NCBI RefSeq assembly: GCF_024296685.1
Contig: NZ_CP100763.1
Coordinates: forward strand, 3,534,001 to 3,598,000
Origin: Natrinema marinum
GTDB lineage: Archaea; Halobacteriota; Halobacteria; Halobacteriales; Natrialbaceae
Direction: 5' to 3'
DNA length: 64,000 nt
The notes under the pieces were generated by a model that ran no database searches, was not told where the DNA came from, and worked only from the letters and a program-made list of their open reading frames with translations. A program made the position numbers and the translations under genes. Numbering within the stretch: the first letter of the stretch is position 1; every line of letters starts with the position of its first letter. Of this stretch, positions 42,965 to 51,667 are shown one piece after another.

Positions 42965-43618
42965 TCAACGCGCGACGGTGCTCCCGACCAGAGCTTCCAT
43001 CCCGCGCCGGAGCCGACCGCTGACCGCCGACGAGGAGACCCCGAGCACCTCGGCCAGGTCCTCGATGGACGCCCCCCGCGGGTCGCTGAAGTACCCGCGC
43101 TCGTAGGCCACCTGCAGCGTCTCCCGCTGGACCGGCGTCAGTCCGTACGCCGACCCCAGTTTGTCCTCGCCGGGGTGATAGAGCCGATCGACGGCGAACG
43201 CGACGTCCTTCGCGAGACAGTGGGCGCGAAACGCCCGCAGCGCCGCCACATCCGGTATCTCGAGCGTCGCTATCCAGCCGCCGCGGCCGCTCGTGGCGTG
43301 GAGGACGCGCATCCCGAGTTCGGCAGCCTTCGGCAGGACGAGCCGCTCGGTGGAGGTCAACCGCATTCGGTAGACCCGGAACTCGCCGCCGTCGATGATG
43401 ACCGTCGGCTCGGACACCGTCGGGTCGGTCGCCAGCGCGTTCTCGAAGCGATCGAACTGGCCCCCCGTGACCTTGAAAAAGAGATAGTACTCGCCCGGGC
43501 CGGCGATCGTCTGGTACTCGAGTTCGCTCTCCATCTCGGGGACGGCCTCGATCGTCGGCGTGAGCACCAGCTCGGGGTGGACGAGCGTGATCTCCGCGAT
43601 AGCTCTCGAGCCGCTCAT
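42965..43618 (-). CDS. Bacterio-opsin-activator-type HTH regulator
   Basis: A 217-aa protein from MSGSRAIAEITLVHPELVL. The N-terminal ~150 residues form the beta-rich sensor common to haloarchaeal Bat-like regulators (ELEYQTIAGPGEYYLFFKVT, RMRLTSTERLVLP). The C-terminus is an HTH_10 domain: LTPVQRETLQVAYERGYFSDPRG, ASIEDLAEVLGVSSSAVSGRLRRGMEAL. It is a DNA-binding transcription factor with unknown target. It is divergent from the membrane protein at 43719, 100 bp away. Confidence 0.9.
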   Translation of the reverse strand: MSGSRAIAEITLVHPELVLTPTIEAVPEMESELEYQTIAGPGEYYLFFKVTGGQFDRFENALATDPTVSEPTVIIDGGEFRVYRMRLTSTERLVLPKAAELGMRVLHATSGRGGWIATLEIPDVAALRAFRAHCLAKDVAFAVDRLYHPGEDKLGSAYGLTPVQRETLQVAYERGYFSDPRGASIEDLAEVLGVSSSAVSGRLRRGMEALVGSTVAR

Positions 43619-43718
43619 ACTCGATCTCCTATCCCGTCGGCAATGAAGGTTGAACCCGCTCGGGTCGCGTACTGCGAGCGAGCGCAAGCTTGACTTACCT
43701 GCCCGTTGGCCGATCCGT

Positions 43719-44105
43719 ATGCTCGATCGCGAGGGACGCGTCGTCTTCGGATCGTTTCTGCTGTTCGTCCTCGCCCGGACCGGCTCGGTCGTCCTCGAGG
43801 CCCAGCTCGGGATCGCGCTGCGCGATCGACCGATCCCCTCGCTGGTCTTGGTCGCCGGCGTCGCCGTCGCGCTGCCGCAGCTCTATCTCGCGGTCACCGA
43901 CGTGGAGCCGACCTCACACAGCAGGCTCCGTGTGGCCGCGATCGCGACGGCGGCGTTCGCGGCAACCTTCGCCCCCGAAACCGACGGGGCGCGCTCGCTG
44001 TTGATCGGCGCGATCGGCGTCGGCGCAATCTTGAGCCTGCTCTGTTACGAGGCGCTCTCGGGGTATCACGCCTCGCCCAGAGAGCTCGCGACCCGACTTC
44101 GGTGA
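43719..44105 (+). CDS. Hypothetical four-helix membrane protein
   Basis: A 128-aa protein. Hydrophobic segments at about 8-28 (VVFGSFLLFVLARTGSVVL), 40-60 (PSLVLVAGVAVALPQLYLAV), 70-85 (RVAAIATAAFAATFA) and 93-113 (LLIGAIGVGAILSLLCYEAL) predict four helices. No family is recognised. It ends 70 bp before hmgA on the same strand and may share its transcript. Confidence 0.65.
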   Translation: MLDREGRVVFGSFLLFVLARTGSVVLEAQLGIALRDRPIPSLVLVAGVAVALPQLYLAVTDVEPTSHSRLRVAAIATAAFAATFAPETDGARSLLIGAIGVGAILSLLCYEALSGYHASPRELATRLR

Positions 44106-44175
44106 ACGTCGGCCCCCTTCGTGGACCGAACGCGAATCAGCAACTGTTAGGACGCCCCACCGTCTCGACCCACGC

Positions 44176-45423
44176 ATGACAGATCCCGAGGACCTCGCCG
44201 AGCGGGTGCGCGAGGGCGAGCTTCGCATTCACGAACTCGAGGCACACGCCGACTACGACACCGCGGCCGAAGCCCGGCGGCTGCTCGTCGAGCGCGAGAC
44301 GGGCACGGAACTCGAGGCGATCGGTGACTACACCTTCCCCGCCGAGCGGGCGGACCCGAACATCGAGAACATGATCGGCGCGGCGCAGGTGCCGATGGGC
44401 GTCGTCGGCCCCGTTCCGGTCAACGGAGCGGCGACCGACTCGGACGGCGGCGCGGCAGACGGCGAGTACTACCTGCCGCTGGCGACGACCGAGGGCGCGC
44501 TGTTGGCGTCGGTCAACCGCGGGCTGGGCGTGCTTCGGTCGGCCGGCGGGGCCGAGGCTCGCGTCACGAAAAACGGGATGACCCGCGCCCCGGTGTTTCG
44601 GGTCGAGGGCGTCGCCGAGGCCGCCGAGACCGTCGAGTGGGTCGAAGCGAACCTCGAGACGCTTCGCGAGGCCGCCGAGTCGACGACGAGCCACGGCGAA
44701 CTGCTCGATATCGAGCCATACGTCGTCGGCGACTCCGTCTTCCTGCGCTTTGCCTTCGACACCAAGGACGCGATGGGGATGAACATGGCCACGATCGCGA
44801 CCGGCGAGGCCTGCGAGGTCGTCGAGGCCGAAACCCCGGCATCGCTCGTCGCGCTCTCGGGGAACATGTGCTCGGACAAGAAACCCGCCGCGATCAACGC
44901 CGTCGAGGGACGGGGCCGGTCGGTGACCGCCGACGCCGTGATCCCCGGCGAACTCGTCGAGGACCGACTCCACACGACCGCCGACGCAATCGCCGAGGCC
45001 AACACGCGCAAGAACCTGATCGGCAGCGCCAAAGCCGGCAGTTTGGGGTTCAACGCGCACGCCGCCAACGTCGTCGGTGCGGCCTTCCTCGCGACCGGTC
45101 AGGACGAGGCCCAGGTCGTCGAGGCCGCGAACACGATTACGACCATGGACGCGCGCGAGCGCGAGGACGGTACCACCGACCTCTACGCCAGCGTCTCGCT
45201 GGCCTCGCTCGAGGTCGGCACCGTCGGCGGCGGGACGAAACTCCCCACGCAGTCCGAAGCGCTCGACGTGCTCGGACTGCGTGGCGGGGGCGACCCGCCG
45301 GGCTCGAACGCCGACGCGCTCGCCGAGATCATCGCCGTCGGCGCGCTGGCGGGCGAACTCTCCTTACTCGGCGCGCTGTCCTCGCGACATCTCGCCAGCG
45401 CCCACGAGGATCTAGGTCGATAG
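44176..45423 (+). CDS. hmgA: HMG-CoA reductase (class I)
   Basis: A 415-aa NADPH-dependent enzyme making mevalonate for archaeal isoprenoid lipids. Class I motifs: ENMIGAAQVPMGVVGPVPVNG in pieces, the catalytic Glu in LATTEGALLAS, FDTKDAMGMNMAT (dimer/cofactor), the catalytic Lys in SGNMCSDKKPAAIN, the Asp in GQDEAQVVEAANTI and the C-terminal His in SRHLASAHEDL. The whole catalytic set is present and the length is typical of soluble archaeal forms. It is the target of statins in haloarchaea. Confidence 0.97.
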   Translation: MTDPEDLAERVREGELRIHELEAHADYDTAAEARRLLVERETGTELEAIGDYTFPAERADPNIENMIGAAQVPMGVVGPVPVNGAATDSDGGAADGEYYLPLATTEGALLASVNRGLGVLRSAGGAEARVTKNGMTRAPVFRVEGVAEAAETVEWVEANLETLREAAESTTSHGELLDIEPYVVGDSVFLRFAFDTKDAMGMNMATIATGEACEVVEAETPASLVALSGNMCSDKKPAAINAVEGRGRSVTADAVIPGELVEDRLHTTADAIAEANTRKNLIGSAKAGSLGFNAHAANVVGAAFLATGQDEAQVVEAANTITTMDAREREDGTTDLYASVSLASLEVGTVGGGTKLPTQSEALDVLGLRGGGDPPGSNADALAEIIAVGALAGELSLLGALSSRHLASAHEDLGR

Positions 45424-45464
45424 GGGTACTGTTCTGAAACGTGAGGTCGAATACCAACATCCCA

Positions 45465-45473
45465 TTTTATATA
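45465..45473 (+). promoter_or_regulatory. TATA-like box of the PQQ lipoprotein gene
   Basis: TTTTATATA lies about 28 bp before the ATG at 45497, the normal distance from TATA to start site, which implies a leaderless transcript. Confidence 0.55.
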
Positions 45474-45496
45474 GATAATCTTCTACACAACGAACG

Positions 45497-46813
45497 ATGG
45501 GAAAACGTTCACCCGGGGCACCGGGAGAGGGAGGGCAGCGGGGATGGCGCCGCCGTCGCGTGTTGGCGACCGCCGGTGCGACCACGATGGGCGCGCTCGC
45601 GGGCTGTCAGTCAGGCAGCGACGACACTGGGATGAGTGACCGATCGGACGAACACGAATCGGCGGGGACCGATAGTGGTTCTGCAGAGGGGGCGGCCACC
45701 GGCAGCCGGATGTACCGCGTCGACGCGGCCAACTCCGGACACCTGAGCGAGGCGCGCGGGCCACAGGAACAGCCGGTCGAGAAGTGGTACGAAGCCAGAA
45801 CGACGATAAGCTTCATTACGCCAGCAGTCGCCGACGGAACGGTCCACGTCGGCCCGGAACTGGCCGCCTCGGATGGGACCGTCAACTGGGATGGCGACTT
45901 CTACGAGCGCTCGCCGGCGATTGTCGATGGACGGCGATACTCGGTAACGTTCACCGAACTGAATACGGTTAGCCTCGACGACACGCTCAACGAGTGGAAC
46001 TACTACTTCACCACCAATCCGTCGGCGCCGACGGTCGTCGACGGGGTCGCGTACCTCGGCTACGAACGCGGGCAGCTCTACGCGCTGACGACGCCCGGCG
46101 AGGACGAGGAGGGATTCCAGGCGGACGGCGAAGAGGTGTGGTCGTTCCAGCAGCCCGACGACCCCGAGAGCGGCCTCGAAACGGGGACGTTCTACGCGCC
46201 GGCCGTCGCCGGCGATACCGTCTACGCGAGTTCGCCGACCCATCTGTACGCACTTACGGCCTCCGACGGCAGCCAGAAGTGGGTTCAGACTGACGTGACC
46301 GGAGGCGTCCCAACCGTCGTCGACGGGACGATCTACCTCCCCGCGGGCGAGAAAATCGTTGCTCGCTCGACCACCGACGGGTCGAAAGAGTGGGAGTCCC
46401 GCGTCGGCAGTCCCAACCCGGTGGCGGTGGCAGACGGCGTTGTCTACGCGAACCACAACAAACTGCACGCCATCGATACCACCGACGGCAGCGTTCTGTG
46501 GCAGACGGAACTCCCTGGTGCGGCGTCGACGCCGGGCGAATTCCCCACGCAGGGAGACTCCTCTCCGGACCTGACTTCTTTCGGTCCGTCACCCCCGCCC
46601 GTCGTAGCGGACGGGACCGTCTATGCCTGCAGCGGGGGAACGATCTCGGCACTTGATGCAGCCAGTGGCGGGATACAGTGGTCCTACGATACGAACGGGA
46701 CGGCCGCCTGGACGCCGGCCGTCGCCGACGGCGAACTCTACGTCGTCGTCTCCGACGCCTCGCCTATGGACACGGACATCTACGGCCGTGTCGTCGCGCT
46801 CACCGAGCCCTGA
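45497..46813 (+). CDS. PQQ-type beta-propeller lipoprotein
   Basis: A 438-aa exported protein. A twin-arginine signal (RGWRRRRVLATAGATTMGALAGC) ends in a lipobox (Cys37), followed by an acidic Ser/Gly linker. The mature part carries the repeated W/Y-x-x-V-DGTVYV and ALDAASGGIQWSYDT pattern of quinoprotein-like propellers (VADGTVHVGPELAASDGTV, ALTASDGSQKW, ARSTTDGSKEWESR, AIDTTDGSVLWQTE). It is a probable cell-surface binding protein, paralogous in fold to the secreted one at 19048. A truncated signal-peptide remnant of a similar gene follows at 46900. Confidence 0.85.
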   Translation: MGKRSPGAPGEGGQRGWRRRRVLATAGATTMGALAGCQSGSDDTGMSDRSDEHESAGTDSGSAEGAATGSRMYRVDAANSGHLSEARGPQEQPVEKWYEARTTISFITPAVADGTVHVGPELAASDGTVNWDGDFYERSPAIVDGRRYSVTFTELNTVSLDDTLNEWNYYFTTNPSAPTVVDGVAYLGYERGQLYALTTPGEDEEGFQADGEEVWSFQQPDDPESGLETGTFYAPAVAGDTVYASSPTHLYALTASDGSQKWVQTDVTGGVPTVVDGTIYLPAGEKIVARSTTDGSKEWESRVGSPNPVAVADGVVYANHNKLHAIDTTDGSVLWQTELPGAASTPGEFPTQGDSSPDLTSFGPSPPPVVADGTVYACSGGTISALDAASGGIQWSYDTNGTAAWTPAVADGELYVVVSDASPMDTDIYGRVVALTEP

Positions 46814-46899
46814 CACGAGAGACGTCACGTCCGACTTTTCGTACTCCAGCCGGTTTGTGGCCGCTACTGGATCGCGATGGTGAAGACCGGAAGCGATCG

Positions 46900-46968
46900 A
46901 CTCGAACACTGAACCGACGGAATCTGCTCGCCGCAGGCGCGACTGTCGGCGTGACCGGCTCTGTATAG
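46900..46968 (+). pseudogene. Remnant Tat signal peptide
   Basis: The stretch encodes LNRRNLLAAGATVGVTGSV and then a TAG. The NRR-N-LLAAGA pattern is a twin-arginine signal of the kind used by the preceding lipoprotein, but no mature protein follows. It is likely the surviving 5' end of a duplicated or deleted exported gene, cut at the edge of the AT-richer hydrolase gene. Confidence 0.6.
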
Positions 46969-46975
46969 CGTGTCG

Positions 46976-47845
46976 TCATGTCTTGTCCAGAAACTCACTG
47001 ACAACTTCGGTCACCTCATCTGCTGCCTCGTCCGGAACGAAATGTCCAACGTTCGGAAGTCGATGAACGGTCGCATTAGAAAGAGTGTCCTCCCACCGTT
47101 TGAGATACGAGTCGTCGAAAGCAGGATCTTGGAGTCCCCACATGACGAGAGTCGGTTTTTGTGTTATCTGAGAGCGTTGTTGCCATAGCGATTCGTACCA
47201 CTCGGTAGAACCGATGAGCTCCTGTGCGAGCACCAAGGGAGCGGTGCGATCAGCAGCAGTCGGAAACGGATTCGTATAGTGACGATGCACCTCGTCTGTC
47301 AGTGGGGTTTCGTCTCCCCACGCTGCTTTCAGTAGAAACCGCGCAGAACCGTTGTATCTGCAATAGAAAAGTCTAGCAAGTCGTCCACGCATCACGAGAT
47401 TTGTCAATCTAACTGTCGTATCGTTCTTGAGCGACCACAGCCACGTGTTGAACAGAACGAGACGACTCACGGTTTCCGGCCGTCGAATTGCGAGGGGGAG
47501 ACCGATCGGCCCGCCAAAATCGTGTACGACGAGCGTGAACTCATCTACCCCCAAATAGTCGATGAGATTTGTGAGTCTTGTAGCGTGATCCTCCGGTGTA
47601 TACCCCGCACCTTGCGGTTTATCAGATAACCCGAATCCGAGATGATCCACGGCGATCACTCGATGATCACGTGAGAGATGCGTAATGAGATCCCGGTAGA
47701 GAAACGACCACGTCGGCGTTCCGTGGACGAGAAGTATCGGGTCACCGGTCCCGCTCTCGACGTAGTGTATCCGTCCGTCATCTGCATCGAAATAGTTCGA
47801 TTCGAACGGATAGAGCGAGTTATTGAGCCACCTTCGTTGCTCCAT
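46976..47845 (-). CDS. Alpha/beta hydrolase, haloalkane-dehalogenase-like
   Basis: A 289-aa alpha/beta hydrolase. Motifs: ILLVHGTPTWSFLYRDLI (oxyanion loop), VVHDFGGPIGLP with an Asp nucleophile (Asp109), acid Asp240 in MWGLQDPAFDD and His268 in NVGHFVPDE. An aspartate nucleophile is the haloalkane dehalogenase/epoxide hydrolase trait. But Phe110 replaces the halide-binding Trp that follows the nucleophile in dehalogenases, and Thr43 replaces Asn or Glu after HG. The substrate is therefore open. Its codons are markedly less GC-rich than flanking genes, suggesting recent acquisition. Confidence 0.85.
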   Translation of the reverse strand: MEQRRWLNNSLYPFESNYFDADDGRIHYVESGTGDPILLVHGTPTWSFLYRDLITHLSRDHRVIAVDHLGFGLSDKPQGAGYTPEDHATRLTNLIDYLGVDEFTLVVHDFGGPIGLPLAIRRPETVSRLVLFNTWLWSLKNDTTVRLTNLVMRGRLARLFYCRYNGSARFLLKAAWGDETPLTDEVHRHYTNPFPTAADRTAPLVLAQELIGSTEWYESLWQQRSQITQKPTLVMWGLQDPAFDDSYLKRWEDTLSNATVHRLPNVGHFVPDEAADEVTEVVSEFLDKT

Positions 47846-48108
47846 CTCTAGCCGAATATGCGGTGACGAGTATTAATGATCTACTCCGTGTGGAGACAAC
47901 GACCACGGCCACGCCGAGGAGTCGCTGCTACCGGACTGCCCACGCTGGGACACGCCAGTCGGGTTTTTATCGCCGTCTACCGTGACCGCCTTGGTCACAC
48001 CGTGCTGTACGATTCTGCCGACCCTCGTCCAGCGCGAGGACTGACTCGAGGCTCGGCCTCGAGCGAGTTGGTCCGTGATCTGTTCTCCTCGGACGCTCGT
48101 CATCTCGG
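47846..48108. other. Intergenic, nothing recognised
   Basis: 263 bp between two minus-strand genes. It should carry the promoter of the hydrolase (AT-rich GTATTAATGATC near 47867-47880). No gene is supported. Confidence 0.4.
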
Positions 48109-48633
48109 TCACAACAACCGATACCGGCCGCGGCTCTCGCTGACGACCCCGCGTCGCGTCAGCTTCTCGAGCGCGTCACGCACGTACTCGGCCGACACGC
48201 CGCGCTCGCCCGTGTAGTCGACGATCTCGTCTTCGGTCGGCTCGTCGAGCGCCTCGAGCGCTCCCTTCACGATCTCTTTCTTGCTGCCGCTCCGACTCGG
48301 TCCGCGCGGATCGCGGTCGCCGGCCGCGTCGACTTCCTCCACGTCGAGTCCCGATTCCGCGAGGTACTCCGCATCGTCGACGACGCCGTCGGCTACGTCG
48401 TCCTCGAGAGCCGCGAAGGAGTCGAGTTTCGCGAAGGCCTCGCCCTCGCCCTGGCGGTTCGCGAGCATCGACGCCCGAACGTCGCGGGCGTGGGCGGCGT
48501 CGTCGGTCTCGACGAACTTCTTGCGCTTCTCGTAGGCCTTGCGCGCGCCACAGCGGGGACACTGGGTCGTCTCGGATTGCCCCTCGATGATCCAGAGGTT
48601 CGAACAGTCGCTACAGCCGACGACGGCGTACAT
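48109..48633 (-). CDS. DUF5817-like zinc-ribbon/winged-helix protein
   Basis: A 174-aa protein from MYAVVGCSDCSNLWIIEG. The N-terminal zinc ribbon has CSDC and CPRCGARK pairs (about 7-40), followed by a basic helix (RKAYEKRKKFVETDDAAHAR) and a long acidic linker. The C-terminal winged helix is KKEIVKGALEALDEPTEDEIV...EKLTRRGVVSESRGRYRLL. The combination suggests a nucleic-acid-binding factor related to rubredoxin-like ribbons, conserved in haloarchaea. It is likely chromosomal core by codon use. Confidence 0.75.
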   Translation of the reverse strand: MYAVVGCSDCSNLWIIEGQSETTQCPRCGARKAYEKRKKFVETDDAAHARDVRASMLANRQGEGEAFAKLDSFAALEDDVADGVVDDAEYLAESGLDVEEVDAAGDRDPRGPSRSGSKKEIVKGALEALDEPTEDEIVDYTGERGVSAEYVRDALEKLTRRGVVSESRGRYRLL

Positions 48634-48740
48634 GGCTCGCAGTCGGGCGTCCCGCCAGTTCAACCTTCGGCAAGCGCGGCGGAAGTGAACGGCCGCCCGG
48701 ACGGCGGAGCTATTTGACGGTTCGTCCCCTCTCGAGGCGT

Positions 48741-49082
48741 ATGGAACGCGTCTCCATCGACGACCGCGAACCGTCCGAAGCCGCCGACGGCGTCCACCTC
48801 GCCCTGTTGGCCGGCACCGACTCGATGAACGTCCAGCACTTCGAGATCGAACCCGGTGCGACCGTTGACGAGCACAGCCACCCCCACGAGCAGACCGGCT
48901 TCATCGCCGCGGGCGAACTGACCTTCCTCGTCGAGGGCGACGAAATCGTCTGCGGGCCGGGCGACTCCTACGCGATCCCCGGTGGCGAGCCCCACGCGGC
49001 CGAGAACCGCGCCGACGAACCGGTTCGGGGCGTCGATATCTTCAGCCCGCCGCGCGAAGATCCGACCTGGCAGACCGAGTAG
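48741..49082 (+). CDS. Cupin-domain protein
   Basis: A 113-aa single cupin. Motif 1 is GATVDEHSHPHEQTGFIAAGE (metal ligands His/His/Glu within H-S-H-x4-T) and motif 2 is GPGDSYAIPGGEPHAAEN. It is a metal-binding beta-barrel with an unknown substrate. The start ATG is 107 bp from the divergent DUF5817 gene. It could be an enzyme or a binding regulator. Confidence 0.85.
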   Translation: MERVSIDDREPSEAADGVHLALLAGTDSMNVQHFEIEPGATVDEHSHPHEQTGFIAAGELTFLVEGDEIVCGPGDSYAIPGGEPHAAENRADEPVRGVDIFSPPREDPTWQTE

Positions 49083-49152
49083 GACGACTCCCCGACCCGC
49101 CTGCACCGACGAATACCACGCAGTTATATAGTTCAGTTCGAAAGAGTGGCCG

Positions 49153-50520
49153 ATGGCAACCGAACGCCAATCGGTGGGAGTCGGACGGATCGGAACGGCG
49201 CTCGAGCGACTGGGGCCAGCGTGGCTGGCCGGCGCGATCGCGGCGGGGCCGGCGACGATGGGCAGCCTGCTGGTCGCGGGCGCGAGCTTCGAGTACGCCC
49301 TGCTGTGGGTCGTCGTCCTGTCGGCGGTGCTTGGCACCGTCGGCCAGTACCTCGCGATGCGACTGGGGCTACTCACCGAGGCGGGGATCGTCTCGGTCGT
49401 GGAACGGCACCTCGGCTCGTTCTGGGCGTGGGTGCTGGTGGTCGACGCCGTGTTGGCCGCTGGGCTCGCCCAACTGATCATCATGAAGACGCTCGCGTCG
49501 GTGAGCGCGACGATGGTCGCCGAGGCGGGCGTCGGGAGCGCCGCGCTGACCGACCCGCGCCTCTGGGGGATCACGTGGGCCGTGATCCTCGCGCTGGGGC
49601 TGGCCGGCGGGGGTTACCGGGTCGCGGAACTCGGGGCCAAACTGCTGGTCTCGATCGTCGTCGCCGCGTTCGTCGCGAGCGCGTTCGTCGTTCCGATCGA
49701 TCCCGCCGCGGCAGCGCGCGGACTGGTGCCTGCGATTCCAGCCGGCGTCGACGGCGCGCTCGTCGCTGCGGGTATCCTCGGTGGCGCAGTCCACATCACA
49801 CTGTTGACGATGCAGAGCTACACGATGCGCGCCCGCGGCTGGACTGCCCGCGACGCGGACGTCGCGGCGGTCGATGTCGTGAGTTCGATGCTCGTCGCGT
49901 TCGGCGTCTTCAGTCTCGGCGTCTTCCTCGTTGCGGCGAGCGTCCTCCCCGCGGCCGGCGTCGATCCCGCGACGATCGACGGCGTCGGCGCCGCCCAGAC
50001 GCTCGGTCCGGTCGCCGGCGGGTACGCGACCTGGATCTTCCTCGCCGGTCTCCTCGGTGCGGCCGTCTCCACACTCGGTGGGAACACGATCGTCCCGCCG
50101 TACCTGCTGGCCGACAAACTCGGCTGGGACCGCTCCACCGACGACGGCCGCTACCGGGCCGCCGTGGCCGCCGTCGCGCTCGTCTCCGCGGCTGGCGCGT
50201 TCCTCGGCGGGTCGTTCTTCCAGTTGCTCGTGCTCACGCTGGCGTTCGGCCTCGTCGGGACTCCCTTCGCGATCGCCGTGATCCTCGTTCTGCTGAACGA
50301 TCCCGGCGTCGTCCCCGAGACGAATTCCCTGCCGGCGAACGTCGGCGGGCTCGCACTGTTCGCCGTGACCGTCGTCCTCGCCGGCGAGTTCGTCCGCGGC
50401 GAACTCGAGACCGTCACCGACCCCGTCTCGGCGTTCGTCGTCCTCTTCGCGGCGGCGATGGCGCTGGCGCTCGTCGGTCTGGCCGGGAAATACGTGCGCG
50501 ATCGGGTCGGCGCGAACTGA
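49153..50520 (+). CDS. NRAMP-family transporter, divergent
   Basis: A 455-aa protein with about 11 hydrophobic helices (e.g. WLAGAIAAGPATMGSLLVAG, LWVVVLSAVLGTVGQYLAM, AWVLVVDAVLAAGLAQLIIM, FLAGLLGAAVSTLGG). Its organisation matches NRAMP/MntH. However, TM1 reads GPAT (32-35) instead of the metal-binding DPGN, and TM6 reads VHITLLTMQS (213-222) instead of the usual MPH motif. Classical Mn/Fe transport is therefore doubtful. It may move another ion, as NRAMP-related Mg/Al carriers do. No metal regulator lies beside it. Confidence 0.8.
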   Translation: MATERQSVGVGRIGTALERLGPAWLAGAIAAGPATMGSLLVAGASFEYALLWVVVLSAVLGTVGQYLAMRLGLLTEAGIVSVVERHLGSFWAWVLVVDAVLAAGLAQLIIMKTLASVSATMVAEAGVGSAALTDPRLWGITWAVILALGLAGGGYRVAELGAKLLVSIVVAAFVASAFVVPIDPAAAARGLVPAIPAGVDGALVAAGILGGAVHITLLTMQSYTMRARGWTARDADVAAVDVVSSMLVAFGVFSLGVFLVAASVLPAAGVDPATIDGVGAAQTLGPVAGGYATWIFLAGLLGAAVSTLGGNTIVPPYLLADKLGWDRSTDDGRYRAAVAAVALVSAAGAFLGGSFFQLLVLTLAFGLVGTPFAIAVILVLLNDPGVVPETNSLPANVGGLALFAVTVVLAGEFVRGELETVTDPVSAFVVLFAAAMALALVGLAGKYVRDRVGAN

Positions 50521-50538
50521 AGCGTCGGGACGGAGAAC

Positions 50539-50697
50539 TCACAGAACGACGGCAGTGACGACTGCGAAGAAACCGAGTAAGCCGCCGCCGGTGACGGCGG
50601 CCGCGATCGCGAGCGGGACGAACAACCGACCGAGTTCCCGTACCGTCGCTGCCGTAGACGTGATTGCGCTGACGGGAGCGTGAATCTCTTGTGCCAT
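50539..50697 (-). CDS. Small single-helix membrane protein
   Basis: A 52-aa frame beginning MAQEIHAPVSAITSTAATVR and containing a hydrophobic stretch (FVPLAIAAAVTGGGLLGFFAVVTAVVL, about 26-52). It is probably one or two membrane segments with the N-terminus outside. It stops 18 bp from the NRAMP-like gene on the opposite strand. There is no family assignment, but the consistent hydrophobic pattern supports coding. Confidence 0.55.
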   Translation of the reverse strand: MAQEIHAPVSAITSTAATVRELGRLFVPLAIAAAVTGGGLLGFFAVVTAVVL

Positions 50698-50794
50698 ACT
50701 ACCGACGCCAACGGTGCGACCCTTGAAACTCAGTCAGACGCTCGACAGACGCCTCCGGTGACCTGGCCGTTCGATCGTCAGTGGCGACCCCGAG

Positions 50795-51178
50795 TCACTC
50801 GCCGTACTCCTCGAGCGCGTCCCACTCGCGGCGCATCAGGTCGCGGACGCCGTGCTCGAGAATCCCCTCGCCCAGGGAGGTCGACCGGTAGTAGGAGTAG
50901 AGCCCGTCGCTGTCCGGCTCCTTGCGTTTCCGATTTTCCACGAGGCCGACGTCGACGAGCTCGTCGAGGTGGTAGTGGAGCACGTTCGACTCGAGCCCGA
51001 GTCCGTCGCGCAGTTCGCTGGCGCTCTGTGCATCGTCCTCGACGAGCGCGTTCAGAACGCGAAAGCGCGTCTCGTTGCCGATCGAGCGTTGCATCGCGAG
51101 GGACTCCTCGAGCGAGAGAATGCTGTGCTCGGGCAGCACGGAGTCGGACCGTTGCGACGGAGGACCGTGGTTCACCAT
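50795..51178 (-). CDS. ArsR-like winged-helix regulator
   Basis: A 127-aa protein from MVNHGPPSQRSDSVLPEHSI (51178). The longer frame starts at 51229 with MRSRRKILTDYPFE but sits in AT-poor spacer. The winged-helix core is AMQRSIGNETRFRVLNALVEDDAQS, then ASELRDGLGLESNVLHYHLDEL (recognition helix) and VDVGLVENRKRK-DSDGLYSYYRS (wing). It is typical of haloarchaeal ArsR/GntR-like transcription factors. It is next to a GNAT acetyltransferase, 52 bp apart on the same strand, so they may be an operon. Confidence 0.85.
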   Translation of the reverse strand: MVNHGPPSQRSDSVLPEHSILSLEESLAMQRSIGNETRFRVLNALVEDDAQSASELRDGLGLESNVLHYHLDELVDVGLVENRKRKEPDSDGLYSYYRSTSLGEGILEHGVRDLMRREWDALEEYGE

Positions 51179-51229
51179 TGGTGTCAGTTCGAACGGATAA
51201 TCCGTAAGTATTTTCCGCCGAGATCTCAC

Positions 51230-51667
51230 TCAGTCCACCGATTTCCGCATCTCGACGTGAGGAATGCCCGCCTCCTCGAACTCCTCGCCGCGCCGTTCGT
51301 AGCCGAGATCGCGATAGAAGCCGGCGGCCCGCGTCTGTGAGTGGAGTTTCAACGCCGAAAACCCGAGCGCGGCGGCGCGTTCCTCGAGCGTCTTCATCAG
51401 CGCGCGTCCGACGCCCTCCTCCCGGCGGGACTCGAGGACCGCGACGCGTTCGACTTTCCCGATGCCGTCCTCGTACTCGCGCAGTCGCGCCGCGCCGATC
51501 GGTTCCTCGCCGTCGTACGCGACGACGTGGACGGCTGCGTCGTCGCGCCCGTCGTACTCCAGGTCCTCGTCGACGCCCTGTTCCTCGACGAACACCGCGT
51601 GGCGGACCGCGAAGGCGTCCTCGCGTTCGGGGTCGGTTTCGGCGACGTGAACCTCGAGATCGGCCAT
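51230..51667 (-). CDS. GNAT-family N-acetyltransferase
   Basis: A 145-aa acetyltransferase. Motif A is IGKVERVAVLESRREEGVGRALMKTLEERA (acetyl-CoA binding R-x-x-G-x-G/A), the N-terminal segment is REDAFAVRHAVFVEEQGVD and the C-terminal is RAAGFYRDLGYERRGEEFEE. It resembles the ElaA-like small-molecule or protein N-acetyltransferases. The substrate is unknown. It lies upstream of the wHTH regulator. Confidence 0.9.
   Translation of the reverse strand: MADLEVHVAETDPEREDAFAVRHAVFVEEQGVDEDLEYDGRDDAAVHVVAYDGEEPIGAARLREYEDGIGKVERVAVLESRREEGVGRALMKTLEERAAALGFSALKLHSQTRAAGFYRDLGYERRGEEFEEAGIPHVEMRKSVD

Noticed and set aside
47873-48112. Small frames on both strands between the hydrolase and DUF5817 genes
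   Set aside because: There is no start context and no conserved segments; they look like promoter and trailer DNA.
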